From positions 310,001-374,000 of the forward strand of contig NZ_CAXHZC010000004.1 in the NCBI RefSeq assembly GCF_964021845.1: a stretch of DNA of 64,000 nucleotides. Direction: 5' to 3'. A program made the translations under genes and the position numbers. Origin of the DNA: Arcticibacterium sp964021845. Lineage in GTDB: Bacteria; Bacteroidota; Bacteroidia; Cytophagales; Spirosomataceae. Each line of letters starts with the position of its first letter. The first letter of the stretch is position 1. This document shows positions 15,914 to 24,465 of the stretch, piece by piece. The notes beneath the pieces were generated by a model. That model had not been told where the DNA came from and searched no databases. It saw only the letters and a program-made list of their open reading frames with translations.

Positions 15914-16777
15914 ATGTTTAATTCAGACCAAGGTCGCGATTTAATTAGTCCAGAGGATTATAGTTCACTTCTTGCGGCGTCTCCCTATGTTCCGTTTTTG
16001 GAGCCTTTGCCTTTCGAAATGAGGGCTAAGGTTTTTGAAATGGTAAAGTCTGAAAATATTGAGTATCGCTATATAAATGGCTCTTGTGAAGATAGAGCTC
16101 ACTTCCTCTGTTTACTGCTCAGAAAGGAAGGTATTTTTACGGGTAAAATATGGAATTTTGCTCCTGCTAGATTTTCATTATTGTCAGATGAGTTATTTAA
16201 TATCCCAGACCCCTTTGGCATTTCAGAAACTACCAACTGGGGGTATCATGTAGCCCCATATTTTACAGCATATAATGAAGAGGGAGCTGTAGAGACTTTG
16301 GTGATTGACCAGTCTTTTAATCCCGAAGGGCTCATACTTCAAGAAGAATGGTTAGAAAGAATGAATTGTCCTAAATCATTATATCTTTTGACCGATGTAG
16401 ATTGTTACCTTTTTAATTCTCTGGATGGCTTTTTAGAAGAAAATACCGAAAAGCCTTTGGGGCAATATTATCCACCTACTTATTTGCCTTCCATAATTAC
16501 AGGAAATTTCTGGTATCTTAATGTGGGTGACGACTACGTTCAAAGGGGCCTTGCTATCAATGACTTGGCTCTGAGAATTCATGAAGGAAAAGGTAGTTTT
16601 GACAATAAGGAATGGGTATTCTTGGAACAATTGTTAACTAATTTTGATTGGCTGGTTAACTATACTTTTTTGCCCAAGCCAGTAGATTTATCAAATAAGA
16701 CCAACGATGCCTTAATGCAGTTTTATAACGAAAGATACATTCACTGGAGCAATAGACTATGGGAATTATTCAATTGA
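15914..16777 (+). CDS. Protein-glutaminase-like cysteine hydrolase (cytosolic)
   Basis: A 287-residue protein without signal peptide or membrane segment. It shows the three motifs of the protein-glutamine glutaminase (protein deamidase) family in order: GSCEDRAHF with candidate nucleophile Cys58, NWGYHVAPYF with His112, and VIDQSFNP with Asp132, matching the C-x-x-R-A-H, W-x-Y-H-V-A and V-I-D-x-S pattern of the Chryseobacterium enzyme as remembered. The family deamidates protein-bound glutamine to glutamate. The known enzymes are secreted with a pro-region; this one appears cytosolic and has an extra C-terminal region of about 130 residues of unknown role. A GNAT gene follows after 6 bases, so both are probably cotranscribed. 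Confidence 0.72.
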   Translation: MFNSDQGRDLISPEDYSSLLAASPYVPFLEPLPFEMRAKVFEMVKSENIEYRYINGSCEDRAHFLCLLLRKEGIFTGKIWNFAPARFSLLSDELFNIPDPFGISETTNWGYHVAPYFTAYNEEGAVETLVIDQSFNPEGLILQEEWLERMNCPKSLYLLTDVDCYLFNSLDGFLEENTEKPLGQYYPPTYLPSIITGNFWYLNVGDDYVQRGLAINDLALRIHEGKGSFDNKEWVFLEQLLTNFDWLVNYTFLPKPVDLSNKTNDALMQFYNERYIHWSNRLWELFN

Positions 16778-16783
16778 TAGGCT

Positions 16784-17194
16784 TTGGAAATAGAAATTAA
16801 AGAAATACAGGCATCAGAAACTTGGAATTTAAGACATACGGTCATGTGGCCAGCTATGCCTTTTGATTATGTCAAACTTGAGGAAGATAAACATGGAATG
16901 CATTTAGGTCTTTTTAAACAAGAAGATCTAGTAACGGTGGTTTCATTGTTTTTTAAGGGGGATGAGGTTCAATTTAGAAAACTGGCCACCAAGGTCTCGG
17001 AACAGGGGAAGGGCTATGGTACCCTAATTCTGGAGCATATAGTGTTAATATGTAAAGAAAAGGCTGTTAAAAAACTATGGTGCAATGCTCGTGTAGATAA
17101 GACCGGATATTATAAGAAGTTTGGTTTAAAAGAAACAGAAAATAGATACACAAAGGGAGGAATTGACTTTGTGATTCTAGAAAGACTTTTTTAA
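16784..17194 (+). CDS. GNAT-family N-acetyltransferase
   Basis: A 136-residue acetyl-CoA-dependent acyltransferase. The acetyl-CoA pyrophosphate loop is seen in RKLATKVSEQGKGYGTLIL (QGKGYG matching Q/RxxGxG/A), followed by CNARVDKTGYYKKFGL, the typical beta-5/alpha-4 region. The start is TTG: no ATG occurs before residue 21, and the first strand (IKEIQASETWNLRHTVM) belongs to the fold. It lies 6 bases after the glutaminase-like gene, so the two are probably one transcript and may share a target. The substrate is unknown. Confidence 0.85.
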   Translation: MEIEIKEIQASETWNLRHTVMWPAMPFDYVKLEEDKHGMHLGLFKQEDLVTVVSLFFKGDEVQFRKLATKVSEQGKGYGTLILEHIVLICKEKAVKKLWCNARVDKTGYYKKFGLKETENRYTKGGIDFVILERLF

Positions 17195-17373
17195 GCTTAA
17201 ATGAAAAAAAACATGGCCATGACTTTACGCCACAACCATGCCTTTACTCGAAATTTTATAGGGTTGAATAAATCAAATTGATGTTATAGATCTTAAATAT
17301 CTTGTTGTCATAATTCGATGTTCAAATGTAATATATCAAAGTTTTTGAACCGTCCTTGACTGTCCTTAAAAGC

Positions 17374-17394
17374 GTAAAATATTTAATATTTTAC
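17374..17394. terminator. AT-rich palindrome between convergent genes, possible bidirectional terminator
   Basis: A perfect 10-base inverted repeat around one central base (GTAAAATATT t AATATTTTAC). It overlaps the stop codon of the minus-strand gene and lies 180 bases after the GNAT gene on the + strand. The stem is almost purely A/T, so it would be weak as an RNA hairpin; a protein-binding palindrome is also possible. Confidence 0.3.
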
Positions 17395-18074
17395 CTTCTT
17401 TTTATCCAAATTTCATGAAAGGGGTCGCCCTTACTGCTTAGTCCCTTGTGGTGCCATTCCCCATTAATTATTTCATAATCAAAGCTAAGTTCGGCTCCTA
17501 CTCTTGAGTTATCACGTGAAAAATATTCTATGTGTTCCGTATACTTTCCATTGTCAATCAGGTATTTACCACCACCAGTGCCAGAAAACTTCATAGAGGC
17601 TGTGTCAAATGCTATCCATTGGAAATAGTCATTGAAAAGTACTTTCATGGTTTTACGTGTACCGCTGGTATCTCTTCTGCTTAGCCCTTCTTCATTTATT
17701 CTTCCACCCATGAGCCATTTTCCTTTTAAGGCCTGGTTTGTCTCTTTTTGTAGTTTCCATGAAGCTCTCTCTGTATAAGAGTGAGATTTCAGTCCATCTT
17801 TTTCGAAGTCTGAGTTGAACTCAAAATTGACTAGGTATGTGTTCTCTTCTTTTTTGTAGAAACCGCCTTTAGTGCTTATAAAAGTAGCTGGCGAAGCTAT
17901 AAAGACAGATTCAATGAAGTACTGGTCATCCACAAAGATTCGATGAATTTCCTCTTGCCCTTGCTTGTTTTCTGTTGAAAACTGATAAACCTTTTGAGCT
18001 TTTAGTAATGGTGTAATTCCTAAAAGTAGTATAAAAACTAGTCTGATAGGAAGTGATATTTTAGAAGTAGTCAT
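17391..18074 (-). CDS. Secreted protein of unknown function, lipocalin-like C-terminal half
   Basis: A 227-residue exported protein; the signal peptide ends about LLKAQ (residue 26). The mature chain is rich in predicted beta strands. It resembles a class of Bacteroidota proteins usually annotated only as membrane or secreted protein: a repeated pattern of measured-value-like strands (KGKWLMGGRINEEG, KVLFNDYFQWIAFD, FSGTGGGKYLIDNGKYTEHIEYF, LSFDYEIINGEWHHKG). This would fit a small beta-barrel binding a hydrophobic ligand, but no ligand or enzyme motif is visible. It stands alone, with 205 bases to the next gene upstream. Confidence 0.7.
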   Translation of the reverse strand: MTTSKISLPIRLVFILLLGITPLLKAQKVYQFSTENKQGQEEIHRIFVDDQYFIESVFIASPATFISTKGGFYKKEENTYLVNFEFNSDFEKDGLKSHSYTERASWKLQKETNQALKGKWLMGGRINEEGLSRRDTSGTRKTMKVLFNDYFQWIAFDTASMKFSGTGGGKYLIDNGKYTEHIEYFSRDNSRVGAELSFDYEIINGEWHHKGLSSKGDPFHEIWIKRR

Positions 18075-18184
18075 GATGAATGTCTTTAAGAGTTAAAGAA
18101 TAATATGACTAAGATAAACAGTAAATGCTGCTTTGTTTCTATAAAATTTAAGATGGTTTCGTTAGGGAATTGAAATCATACATA

Positions 18185-18215
18185 CCTAGCGACGGGTGAA
18201 ACCCCTTGTGGAATC
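18185..18215. repeat. REP-like small hairpin in intergenic DNA
   Basis: The core GGGTGAAACCC (18194-18204) folds into a GGGT/ACCC stem with a GAA loop, flanked by unusually GC-rich bases for this AT-rich 205-base gap (18075-18279). Its form recalls dispersed REP-type palindromes of Bacteroidota, but only one copy occurs in the window, so repeat status is unproven. It could also be part of a weak terminator or leader. Confidence 0.25.
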
Positions 18216-18279
18216 ATTAATTGATTGTTCTTTGACGGAATTTTGGCTTTTATACCACAAAAATCGTGACAAAACTCAT

Positions 18280-19710
18280 TTAACCCTTCGTCAATAAATC
18301 TAACTCTGCCACACCTTTACCATCTGGAGTGGTGTAAAATGGTCTTTGTTCTATTTCGTAATTGGTGTCTGGTGAAATACCCAAAGCATGATAAATGGTT
18401 TGATGAACACCGTCAATTCTGATAGGTTTTTCAATGGATTTGCAAGGCCTTTCGTCGGCAGTTTTTCCATAAACATGTCCTTTTTTTATACCACCACCAA
18501 AAAGCAACATAGAGCAGCCATCTGTAAAATGACGGTGCATGCCATAATTTTTCATGTCGTTAATAATGTCTGGTACTTCTACTTGGTCTTTCACCTTTAG
18601 ATCTGGCCTTCCTTCGGTAAGCATATCTCTGCTAAACTCACTGGCTACTATGACTATGGTGCTGTCCAACTTTCCACTTTTTTCTAAGTCCTTAATGAGT
18701 TGAGAAATAGGGGCGTCAATTCTCTTTTTCATTTCTGCCAATCTTGTATGTCCATTGTCATGGGTGTCCCAGTTCATAAAAGGCTCATATTCTGAAGTTA
18801 CGGTTATAAACCTAGCACCTTCTTCCACCAACCGTTTTGCCATTAGGCAGCCTAAACCAAACTTTCCAGTGTTGTAAGTGTCGTAGCTTTCTTTAGGTTC
18901 TAAATTGATATCAAATGCTTTGGCCTCTGGCGAATTAAGTAGAATGTAAGCCTGTTCCATAGACCTTTTTAAAGACTCTTTCTGATAGTCGCTGCCAAAC
19001 TCTCCCATGGCAGATTCACTCAAAAGTTGATTGTATAGTTGATTTCTACTTTCAAATCTTTTGGTAGACATACCAACGGGCGGCCGCACGCTATCCAAAC
19101 CTGAAGTTGGGTCTGGAATAAGAAAAGGGCCATGTTCACTGCCCAAAAATCCTGCACTATGAAATGCCTTTAATTCTTCGCCTTCACCTACTTCAAAACG
19201 CTGCCCAATGTTTATAAAAGAAGGAATGACTTTGTTCAAAGGCCCCAACTCTTTAGAAACCCAAGAACCCATGTGCGGCACGGTGACAGACTGCGGAGGT
19301 TCATAGCAGGTGTGAAAATGATACTGATGACGTGTATGTAAAATGTGTCCTAGGTCTGCCGCTACGTAAGAGCGTATTAAACTTCCTCTGTCAATAATTC
19401 TTCCGATTGATTCCAAACCTTCGGAGAAATGGATGCCGTCAAGTGCGGTGGGCACAGATTTAAAGGTGCTCAGTACACTGTCTGACTGCATACCTTTGGT
19501 AAATGGCGTGTACTTTTTTGGGTCAAAAGTTTCTGTATGAGCCATCCCACCAGCCATGAAAAGTAATATGACAGAATCCGCTGTAGCGGTCAATTCTTTA
19601 TTTGGCGAACAAGAGGATAATAAGCTGGAGATAGGGGAAGCCATGCCCATGGTAGCCACGGCTGCAGCACTTTGCTTGATGAAATCTCGTCTGTCCCAAT
19701 ATTTTTTCAT
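18280..19710 (-). CDS. DUF1501 family protein with Tat signal
   Basis: A 476-residue exported protein of the sulfatase/alkaline phosphatase-like DUF1501 family. The ATG at 19710 is preferred over an upstream in-frame start at 19755 because it places the twin-arginine signal DRRDFIKQSAAAVATMG at the N-terminus and begins 2 bases after the preceding gene ends. Family motifs: VILLFMAGGMAHTETFDPK, the Tyr/His-rich HTRHQYHFHTCYE, and VIVASEFSRD near residue 365. DUF1501 genes almost always follow a planctomycete-type cytochrome/DUF1553 gene, as here; the pair is thought to act together in the envelope, perhaps on polysaccharide or sugar oxidation, but no reaction is established. Confidence 0.9.
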   Translation of the reverse strand: MKKYWDRRDFIKQSAAAVATMGMASPISSLLSSCSPNKELTATADSVILLFMAGGMAHTETFDPKKYTPFTKGMQSDSVLSTFKSVPTALDGIHFSEGLESIGRIIDRGSLIRSYVAADLGHILHTRHQYHFHTCYEPPQSVTVPHMGSWVSKELGPLNKVIPSFINIGQRFEVGEGEELKAFHSAGFLGSEHGPFLIPDPTSGLDSVRPPVGMSTKRFESRNQLYNQLLSESAMGEFGSDYQKESLKRSMEQAYILLNSPEAKAFDINLEPKESYDTYNTGKFGLGCLMAKRLVEEGARFITVTSEYEPFMNWDTHDNGHTRLAEMKKRIDAPISQLIKDLEKSGKLDSTIVIVASEFSRDMLTEGRPDLKVKDQVEVPDIINDMKNYGMHRHFTDGCSMLLFGGGIKKGHVYGKTADERPCKSIEKPIRIDGVHQTIYHALGISPDTNYEIEQRPFYTTPDGKGVAELDLLTKG

Positions 19711-19712
19711 AC

Positions 19713-22118
19713 TTAATAAACTAGTTGAAATTCTGGTAATAAAACCACCGACCATATAAAGTCTTGAATACTTTCTATTTTTGGTTTGCTGCCTAAAGAT
19801 GCTCGGGCTATCTCCCTTTCTTTTTGACTTGGGTTTCTGGCCAATGCCTGTTTAAACATTTCAGAAATGAGCGTGTCTGTTTCAGGATATTTCGCTTGCC
19901 AATTTTTAGCACCCTCTTTTAGTACTTGGTTTAATAGCTCTCCGTTGGTCATCTCTAAGGCTTGAAGTAGGTTTCCTTGCGAATCTCTGCTGGTGCTTAC
20001 CACTTCTCTGTTTGGTCTGCCTAAGGTTGTTAAGAAAGTGTTGTTTTGAACCAAAGACGCTCTCGCTTTCTTTTCTTCTGGCAGGTAAGCTACTAATTCA
20101 AAGGGCTCATATTTTACCTCATCTATCTTGAAAACGGGAGCAAATAATTGACTTACAGCGTCTGAAAACTGCTCGGCAGTCATTCTTTTTCTGACCATGC
20201 CCTTAAACCTATAAGTATCATCTACCAGTAAAGTAGAGTTTTCAAAAGCTTGTGAAGGCATTTGATAAATTTGGGAAGTGGAAATGAGATAAATAAGCTT
20301 TTTGATATCGTAGCCCTTGTTTACAAAATCAACAGCAAGCCAGTCTAATAAATCTTGGCTCCATGGTTCATTATCCATTTCGTCTACGGGTTCTACCATG
20401 CCTCTGCCTAGCATTTGTTTCCAAACCCTGTTGACTATGGTTCGGTAGAGCCTACCATTGGCAGGCTGTACCATTTTTTCTGATAGTTGCTTTAGTTTTT
20501 CTGTTCGGCTTGCTTCACCGTCTATTTCTCCCAAGCTAGGCCAAAGAAGCCTTGTAGGAGCAAATTTGCCCATAGGAACTTCGCATCGATTAATTTCTAA
20601 AGGTTCTTCAGAGAAGATATTGGCAAAAGCATAAGCATCCTCTAGTTTCCAGTCGCTTACAAAGCTGTCATGACAGGAGGCACATTTAAGATTTAGCCCA
20701 AGAAGCACTTGTCCTACATTCTGAGCGGCTTGCATTTCTGTTCTTTGACTGGCATTGACAGTGCCACGCCACTGAATTCCAGCTATAAAACCTTTTGAGG
20801 CATCATCTGGATTAAGTAATTCTTTGACAAATACATCATAGGGTTTGTTTTGACGTAAAGACTTATAGAGCCAATCAGTCAAGTTATATCTCCCGCCGGT
20901 AATATACCCAGTTCCTGAATAGTCATTTCGGAGGGCATCATTCCAGAAAGTAAGCCAGTGTTGGGCATAGCTATCATTGCGGTCAAGCAGTTTTTGAACC
21001 CAAACCTCTCTTTTGTTTGGATGAGAATCAGCTATGAATTCATTAAGGTCGGCATTGGAAGGAATTAGCCCAACAATGTCTAGATAAATGCGTCTTAGGT
21101 AAGTTCTATCATCTACTGGCTGCCCCCAGTTAATTTCATTTTGTTTGAAATATTCATTCACCCATAGGTCTATAGGATTGCTAAGGTTTTTTGATTTGAC
21201 AGGTAATGCCGGACTTCTCGGAGCTAATGCTGCCACTCTGAAAATAGAGGATTGCAAAGCACCATCCGACCAAATTGCTCCTTTATTAATCCATAGTTCT
21301 ATTAGGCCAATTTCGTTTTCACTCAGGGTTTTACCTTTTGAAGGCATTACATCATCATGTCCTTTTGGTAAAATGATTCGCTGATACAAATCGCTTTTCT
21401 TGGCGTTTCCCGGAATAATGACTTTGCCAGATTCACCACCTTCAAAAACAAAATCCTTTTCGTCTAAACGTAATTCACCTTTTTGTTTGGCGGAGCCATG
21501 ACATTTATAACAATTATGAGCAAAAATGGCTCTGACTTCATTGGTAAGTTTAAGCTGATTTGCTTCGCTCAGGGTATCACTTTGATAAGCTAAAAGGTTT
21601 CCAGTGCTTGCTAAACGAGTATTTTGGCTAGGTAAAACCTCGGTCAAATAGGTTTCTCCATGAGTCATACTGGCTCCAAAATGACCTGCTACAGAAACAC
21701 CAATAGCAGTTAAGAATAAAAATATACGGTAAGGTAAAATGAATTTGACCTCGTTTTTTCTTAGTATTTGATGCAGAAAAAACAAAAGCAAAAGGCTTAA
21801 AACACTGCTGCTAATTCCTGCCCATTGATGAATGAATAAAACATCACCATCAAGGTTTTCGTTTTGTGCCAATAGTAAACCAAAAGCAGCTGAGATAATG
21901 GCACTAGCGGTACCTAAAATAAGAATAAGGTTTATGCTAGGTCTTAGTTTTGAATTGAAATTCTTAAAGCTTAAGAGTTCAAAAAGAGCAGCTAATAATA
22001 GAAGGCTTATGGGGAAATGAACCAGCATGGGGTGAAGCCTTCCCAGAAAGGAAAACAACCAAAAAGGCTCCGATGAATCGGCACTTTCTGTTAAGAAAAG
22101 TAAGATTAAATTTAGCAT
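19713..22118 (-). CDS. DUF2231-planctomycete cytochrome c-DUF1549-DUF1553 (PSD1) membrane protein
   Basis: An 801-residue multidomain protein. Residues 20-165 carry four to five membrane segments of DUF2231 type (GRLHPMLVHFPISLLLLAAL). A planctomycete-type cytochrome c follows with a CYKCH heme site near residue 203 and PKGHDDVMPSKGKTL as axial-ligand region. DUF1549 spans about 325-530 and contains a second CxxCH (CASCH, about 480); DUF1553 ends the protein (QMLGRGMVEPVDEMDNEP onward). This is a periplasmic heme protein likely to pass electrons from an oxidation step. It is the first gene of a two-gene operon with the DUF1501 protein. The substrate is unknown. Confidence 0.9.
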   Translation of the reverse strand: MLNLILLFLTESADSSEPFWLFSFLGRLHPMLVHFPISLLLLAALFELLSFKNFNSKLRPSINLILILGTASAIISAAFGLLLAQNENLDGDVLFIHQWAGISSSVLSLLLLFFLHQILRKNEVKFILPYRIFLFLTAIGVSVAGHFGASMTHGETYLTEVLPSQNTRLASTGNLLAYQSDTLSEANQLKLTNEVRAIFAHNCYKCHGSAKQKGELRLDEKDFVFEGGESGKVIIPGNAKKSDLYQRIILPKGHDDVMPSKGKTLSENEIGLIELWINKGAIWSDGALQSSIFRVAALAPRSPALPVKSKNLSNPIDLWVNEYFKQNEINWGQPVDDRTYLRRIYLDIVGLIPSNADLNEFIADSHPNKREVWVQKLLDRNDSYAQHWLTFWNDALRNDYSGTGYITGGRYNLTDWLYKSLRQNKPYDVFVKELLNPDDASKGFIAGIQWRGTVNASQRTEMQAAQNVGQVLLGLNLKCASCHDSFVSDWKLEDAYAFANIFSEEPLEINRCEVPMGKFAPTRLLWPSLGEIDGEASRTEKLKQLSEKMVQPANGRLYRTIVNRVWKQMLGRGMVEPVDEMDNEPWSQDLLDWLAVDFVNKGYDIKKLIYLISTSQIYQMPSQAFENSTLLVDDTYRFKGMVRKRMTAEQFSDAVSQLFAPVFKIDEVKYEPFELVAYLPEEKKARASLVQNNTFLTTLGRPNREVVSTSRDSQGNLLQALEMTNGELLNQVLKEGAKNWQAKYPETDTLISEMFKQALARNPSQKEREIARASLGSKPKIESIQDFIWSVVLLPEFQLVY

Positions 22119-22178
22119 AAATTTCTAGGAAGACTCTTAATACCAACATGGATACTATAGTCTTGATAATATGGTTAG

Positions 22179-22213
22179 GGCATAAAATGCCTTATTCAAA
22201 CTTAGTTTGAATA
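22179..22213 (-). terminator. Two adjacent hairpins between the ThuA gene and the cytochrome operon
   Basis: A perfect 10-base inverted repeat with one central base (22193-22213, TATTCAAACT t AGTTTGAATA) sits next to a 5-base stem GGCAT aaa ATGCC (22179-22191). They lie 32 bases beyond the ThuA stop and upstream of the cytochrome gene. A transcription end for the ThuA gene or an operator for the operon are both possible; no long T-tract follows. Confidence 0.35.
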
Positions 22214-22244
22214 GTTTATTAAACCGTCCTTAACTGTTATAGAC

Positions 22245-23195
22245 TTATTCCGCTCTCTGGCTAGTTTTTTCAGCAGTAGGGAAGTCAGCAGGGATAGGAA
22301 TAGTTACTTTGCCAGTAGCCGCCCATTCAGAACCTCTTAGTAAACTTGTGATAAAGCCCACGCAAGAAACTGAGTAATCTACATGACCCATTGGCGTATG
22401 GAAAATACGTCCTTTACCGTAATCAATAGTCATTAGCATAGGCTCATGTCTATCTGTTCCACTAAAATCTTTGCTAGAGTATGCTGTGGCTAATACGTTC
22501 ATGTTTTTAGCAGGGCCTCTTAATTTATCGTAAAGTTCGTCTTTAGTATGCAGCCATTTTAGGGGCATTCCTTTGGTAATAGGATGCTCAGTGTCTCTAA
22601 TTTGAATTTGATATTCGTGCTGTGCACCATGATGTCCAGCTTTTCCTGCCGTCATGTCTTTTTGTAGGTTACCATCATTATCATAATAAACATACGGGCC
22701 ATCTTTTTCTGTACGGTCGCCCCAGCCACCAATGGCTATCATTTCATTATAGGCCGCCCAGTCAGGAAAAGAATTATCTGCAGCATGAATGACTACTAAT
22801 CCACCACCAGATTTGATGTATTTTTCAAAAGCCTTTTGCGTAGCATCAGGCCATGGAGCAGCATTCCATCCAAAATTACATATCACGAGGTCGTATGCTT
22901 TGAAATTAGGTTTGAAGTTTGGGTCTGTTTTAGATTTTGGCAAAGCTTCCGTGTTTTCTGTTCCTGAGATAGGAAAGGCTTTAATGAATTCTTCACCTTG
23001 CCAAGTGAAAGCACTTCTTTTTACATCTACCTTAAATTTGCCTGTTTCTTCTAAGTAGTCTTTCATCATGTGGGTGATTTTAGGCCACTGAACATGATTG
23101 TTTTGACCATCTACTATCAGCGTTTTTATTTGAGCTTGCGAAGTGATGCTTATTAGAAGAAATACTAGGCCAAGGAGGGCTTGTTTAAATTTCAT
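22245..23195 (-). CDS. ThuA domain-containing secreted protein
   Basis: A 316-residue exported protein; signal peptide MKFKQALLGLVFLLISITSQAQ is cut after about residue 22. It belongs to the ThuA group of the glutamine amidotransferase-like fold (KTLIVDGQNNHVQWPKI, YDLVICNFGW, GGGLVVIHAADNSFPDW, and the late RIFHTPMGHVDYS). ThuA-domain proteins accompany sugar and trehalose catabolism genes, and in Bacteroidota often occur beside DUF1501/DUF1553 or DUF1593 genes as here; the reaction is not settled. It has its own promoter candidate at 23234-23241. Confidence 0.9.
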   Translation of the reverse strand: MKFKQALLGLVFLLISITSQAQIKTLIVDGQNNHVQWPKITHMMKDYLEETGKFKVDVKRSAFTWQGEEFIKAFPISGTENTEALPKSKTDPNFKPNFKAYDLVICNFGWNAAPWPDATQKAFEKYIKSGGGLVVIHAADNSFPDWAAYNEMIAIGGWGDRTEKDGPYVYYDNDGNLQKDMTAGKAGHHGAQHEYQIQIRDTEHPITKGMPLKWLHTKDELYDKLRGPAKNMNVLATAYSSKDFSGTDRHEPMLMTIDYGKGRIFHTPMGHVDYSVSCVGFITSLLRGSEWAATGKVTIPIPADFPTAEKTSQRAE

Positions 23196-23233
23196 ATTAA
23201 GAGGGTATTATATGATTGGTTGAATATCTTAAT

Positions 23234-23241
23234 CAAAAATA
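23234..23241 (-). promoter_or_regulatory. Bacteroidota -7 box for the ThuA gene
   Basis: On the minus strand the bases read TATTTTTG, a full match to TAnnTTTG, 39 bases before the ThuA start. It lies back to back with the opposite-strand box of the MFS gene at 23266-23273, as expected for a divergent intergenic region of 111 bases. No clear -33 TTG was seen. Confidence 0.5.
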
Positions 23242-23265
23242 ATGTTCTTTCCTGAGATATGCTCT

Positions 23266-23273
23266 TAATTTTG
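23266..23273 (+). promoter_or_regulatory. Bacteroidota -7 box for the MFS transporter gene
   Basis: TAATTTTG matches TAnnTTTG exactly and lies 33 bases before the ATG at 23307. The -33 region is weak (TTC in place of TTG about 20 bases upstream). Confidence 0.5.
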
Positions 23274-23306
23274 GCAATTCAAAAATAGAACCGAAAGGTA
23301 TCGGAG

Positions 23307-24446
23307 ATGCGAAATAGTAGAATGGCAGTATCTGCCTTCTTTTTTGTCAATGGCTTTTTATATGCCAATTTGATGGCTCGGCTGCCTGAGTTACAGTCCT
23401 TTTACAATATAAGTAATAGCGTACTAGGAACGCTACTTTTCTTGGTAGCTGCTGGTGCCATGACCGCTATGCCTTTTACAGGGTGGTTAACCACAAAATA
23501 CGGTTCAGATGGCATCACTAGGGTTTCAGGTATACTTTTCTGTCTCTTTACACCTTTTATAGTGCTATATCCTAATGTGGCTTTTGCTGGATTTTTTCTG
23601 TTTCTTTTGGGCACCGCCACAGGCTCTATGGATGTATGTGCCAATGGGCAGGCAGTTTATGTAGAAAGGCTTTGGGGCAAACCCATTATTTCTTCCTTTC
23701 ATGCCGTTTTTAGTATTGGAATGGCTTTGGGAGCAGGGAGTGGTGCTTTGTTTTCTCATTTTGATATTAGCCTATTAATACATTTATCCAGTTTATGTAC
23801 GGCTAGCCTTTTTATCGTTATTATCGCGTCCTTTTACCTAATTAGTGATAAAGATGATGTGGATGAGTCTGGCGAGGATTCTAGTGGCTTTAGGTGGCCT
23901 TCAAAAGCCATTATTCCTTTAGGGATTATTGCTTTATGCTCCATGATAGGAGAAGGTTCTATGACAGATTGGTCTGCCATTTATATGAATACCGTGGTGG
24001 GGCAAGAGCCCACTTTTAGTGCCATAGCCTTTGGTGTTTATGCAGGAGGTATGACCCTTGGGAGATTATTTGGAGACAAACTGACTACTTACTACGGCAG
24101 GAAAAAACTTTTGAAATATGACGCCATTTGTGCTATCATAGGTTTAGGTATTGCTCTGGCTCACGTTTCAGTTTTTACCGCATTTTTAGGCTTCTTTTTG
24201 GTAGGTTTAGGTGTGGCTACTGCTGTACCAATTATCTTTTCTTTAGCAGGAAACACCAAAGGCGTAAAACCTGCGGTGGGCATAGCCATGGCTACCAGTA
24301 TAGGTTATACGGGATTTTTTGTAGGACCTCCTAGCATCGGTTTTTTATCTGATATTTTTGGTTTAAGACTAGCTCTTTCGGTGGTACTGTTACTCTTTGG
24401 TCTAATGCTTTATCTGGTTTGGAAATACATTGACGAAAAAGCTTAA
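23307..24446 (+). CDS. MFS transporter, YbjJ-like
   Basis: A 379-residue inner membrane protein with twelve hydrophobic segments. It follows the major facilitator plan, including a loop after helix 2 (TGWLTTKYGSDGITRVSG) resembling the GxLaDrxGrkxxl signature and an equivalent after helix 8 (FGDKLTTYYGRKKLLKYD). The motif MDVCANGQAVYVER in helix 4 region and SFHAVFSIGMALGA in helix 5 are like the YbjJ subgroup of putative sugar/drug exporters. It lies divergent to the ThuA gene and convergent to nhaA, so it is monocistronic. The substrate cannot be deduced. Confidence 0.88.
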   Translation: MRNSRMAVSAFFFVNGFLYANLMARLPELQSFYNISNSVLGTLLFLVAAGAMTAMPFTGWLTTKYGSDGITRVSGILFCLFTPFIVLYPNVAFAGFFLFLLGTATGSMDVCANGQAVYVERLWGKPIISSFHAVFSIGMALGAGSGALFSHFDISLLIHLSSLCTASLFIVIIASFYLISDKDDVDESGEDSSGFRWPSKAIIPLGIIALCSMIGEGSMTDWSAIYMNTVVGQEPTFSAIAFGVYAGGMTLGRLFGDKLTTYYGRKKLLKYDAICAIIGLGIALAHVSVFTAFLGFFLVGLGVATAVPIIFSLAGNTKGVKPAVGIAMATSIGYTGFFVGPPSIGFLSDIFGLRLALSVVLLLFGLMLYLVWKYIDEKA

Positions 24447-24465
24447 TCTAAGAGCTAACTATTAT

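Noticed and set aside
17348..22237. Similar motif AACCGTCCTT(G/A)ACTGT beyond the stops of two minus-strand genes (17348 and 22222)
   Set aside because: Fifteen of sixteen bases match, but in 64 kb of AT-rich DNA such pairs arise by chance many times; no hairpin or third copy was seen.
24447..24465. Terminator between the convergent MFS and nhaA genes
   Set aside because: The gap is only 19 bases, without hairpin or T-tract.
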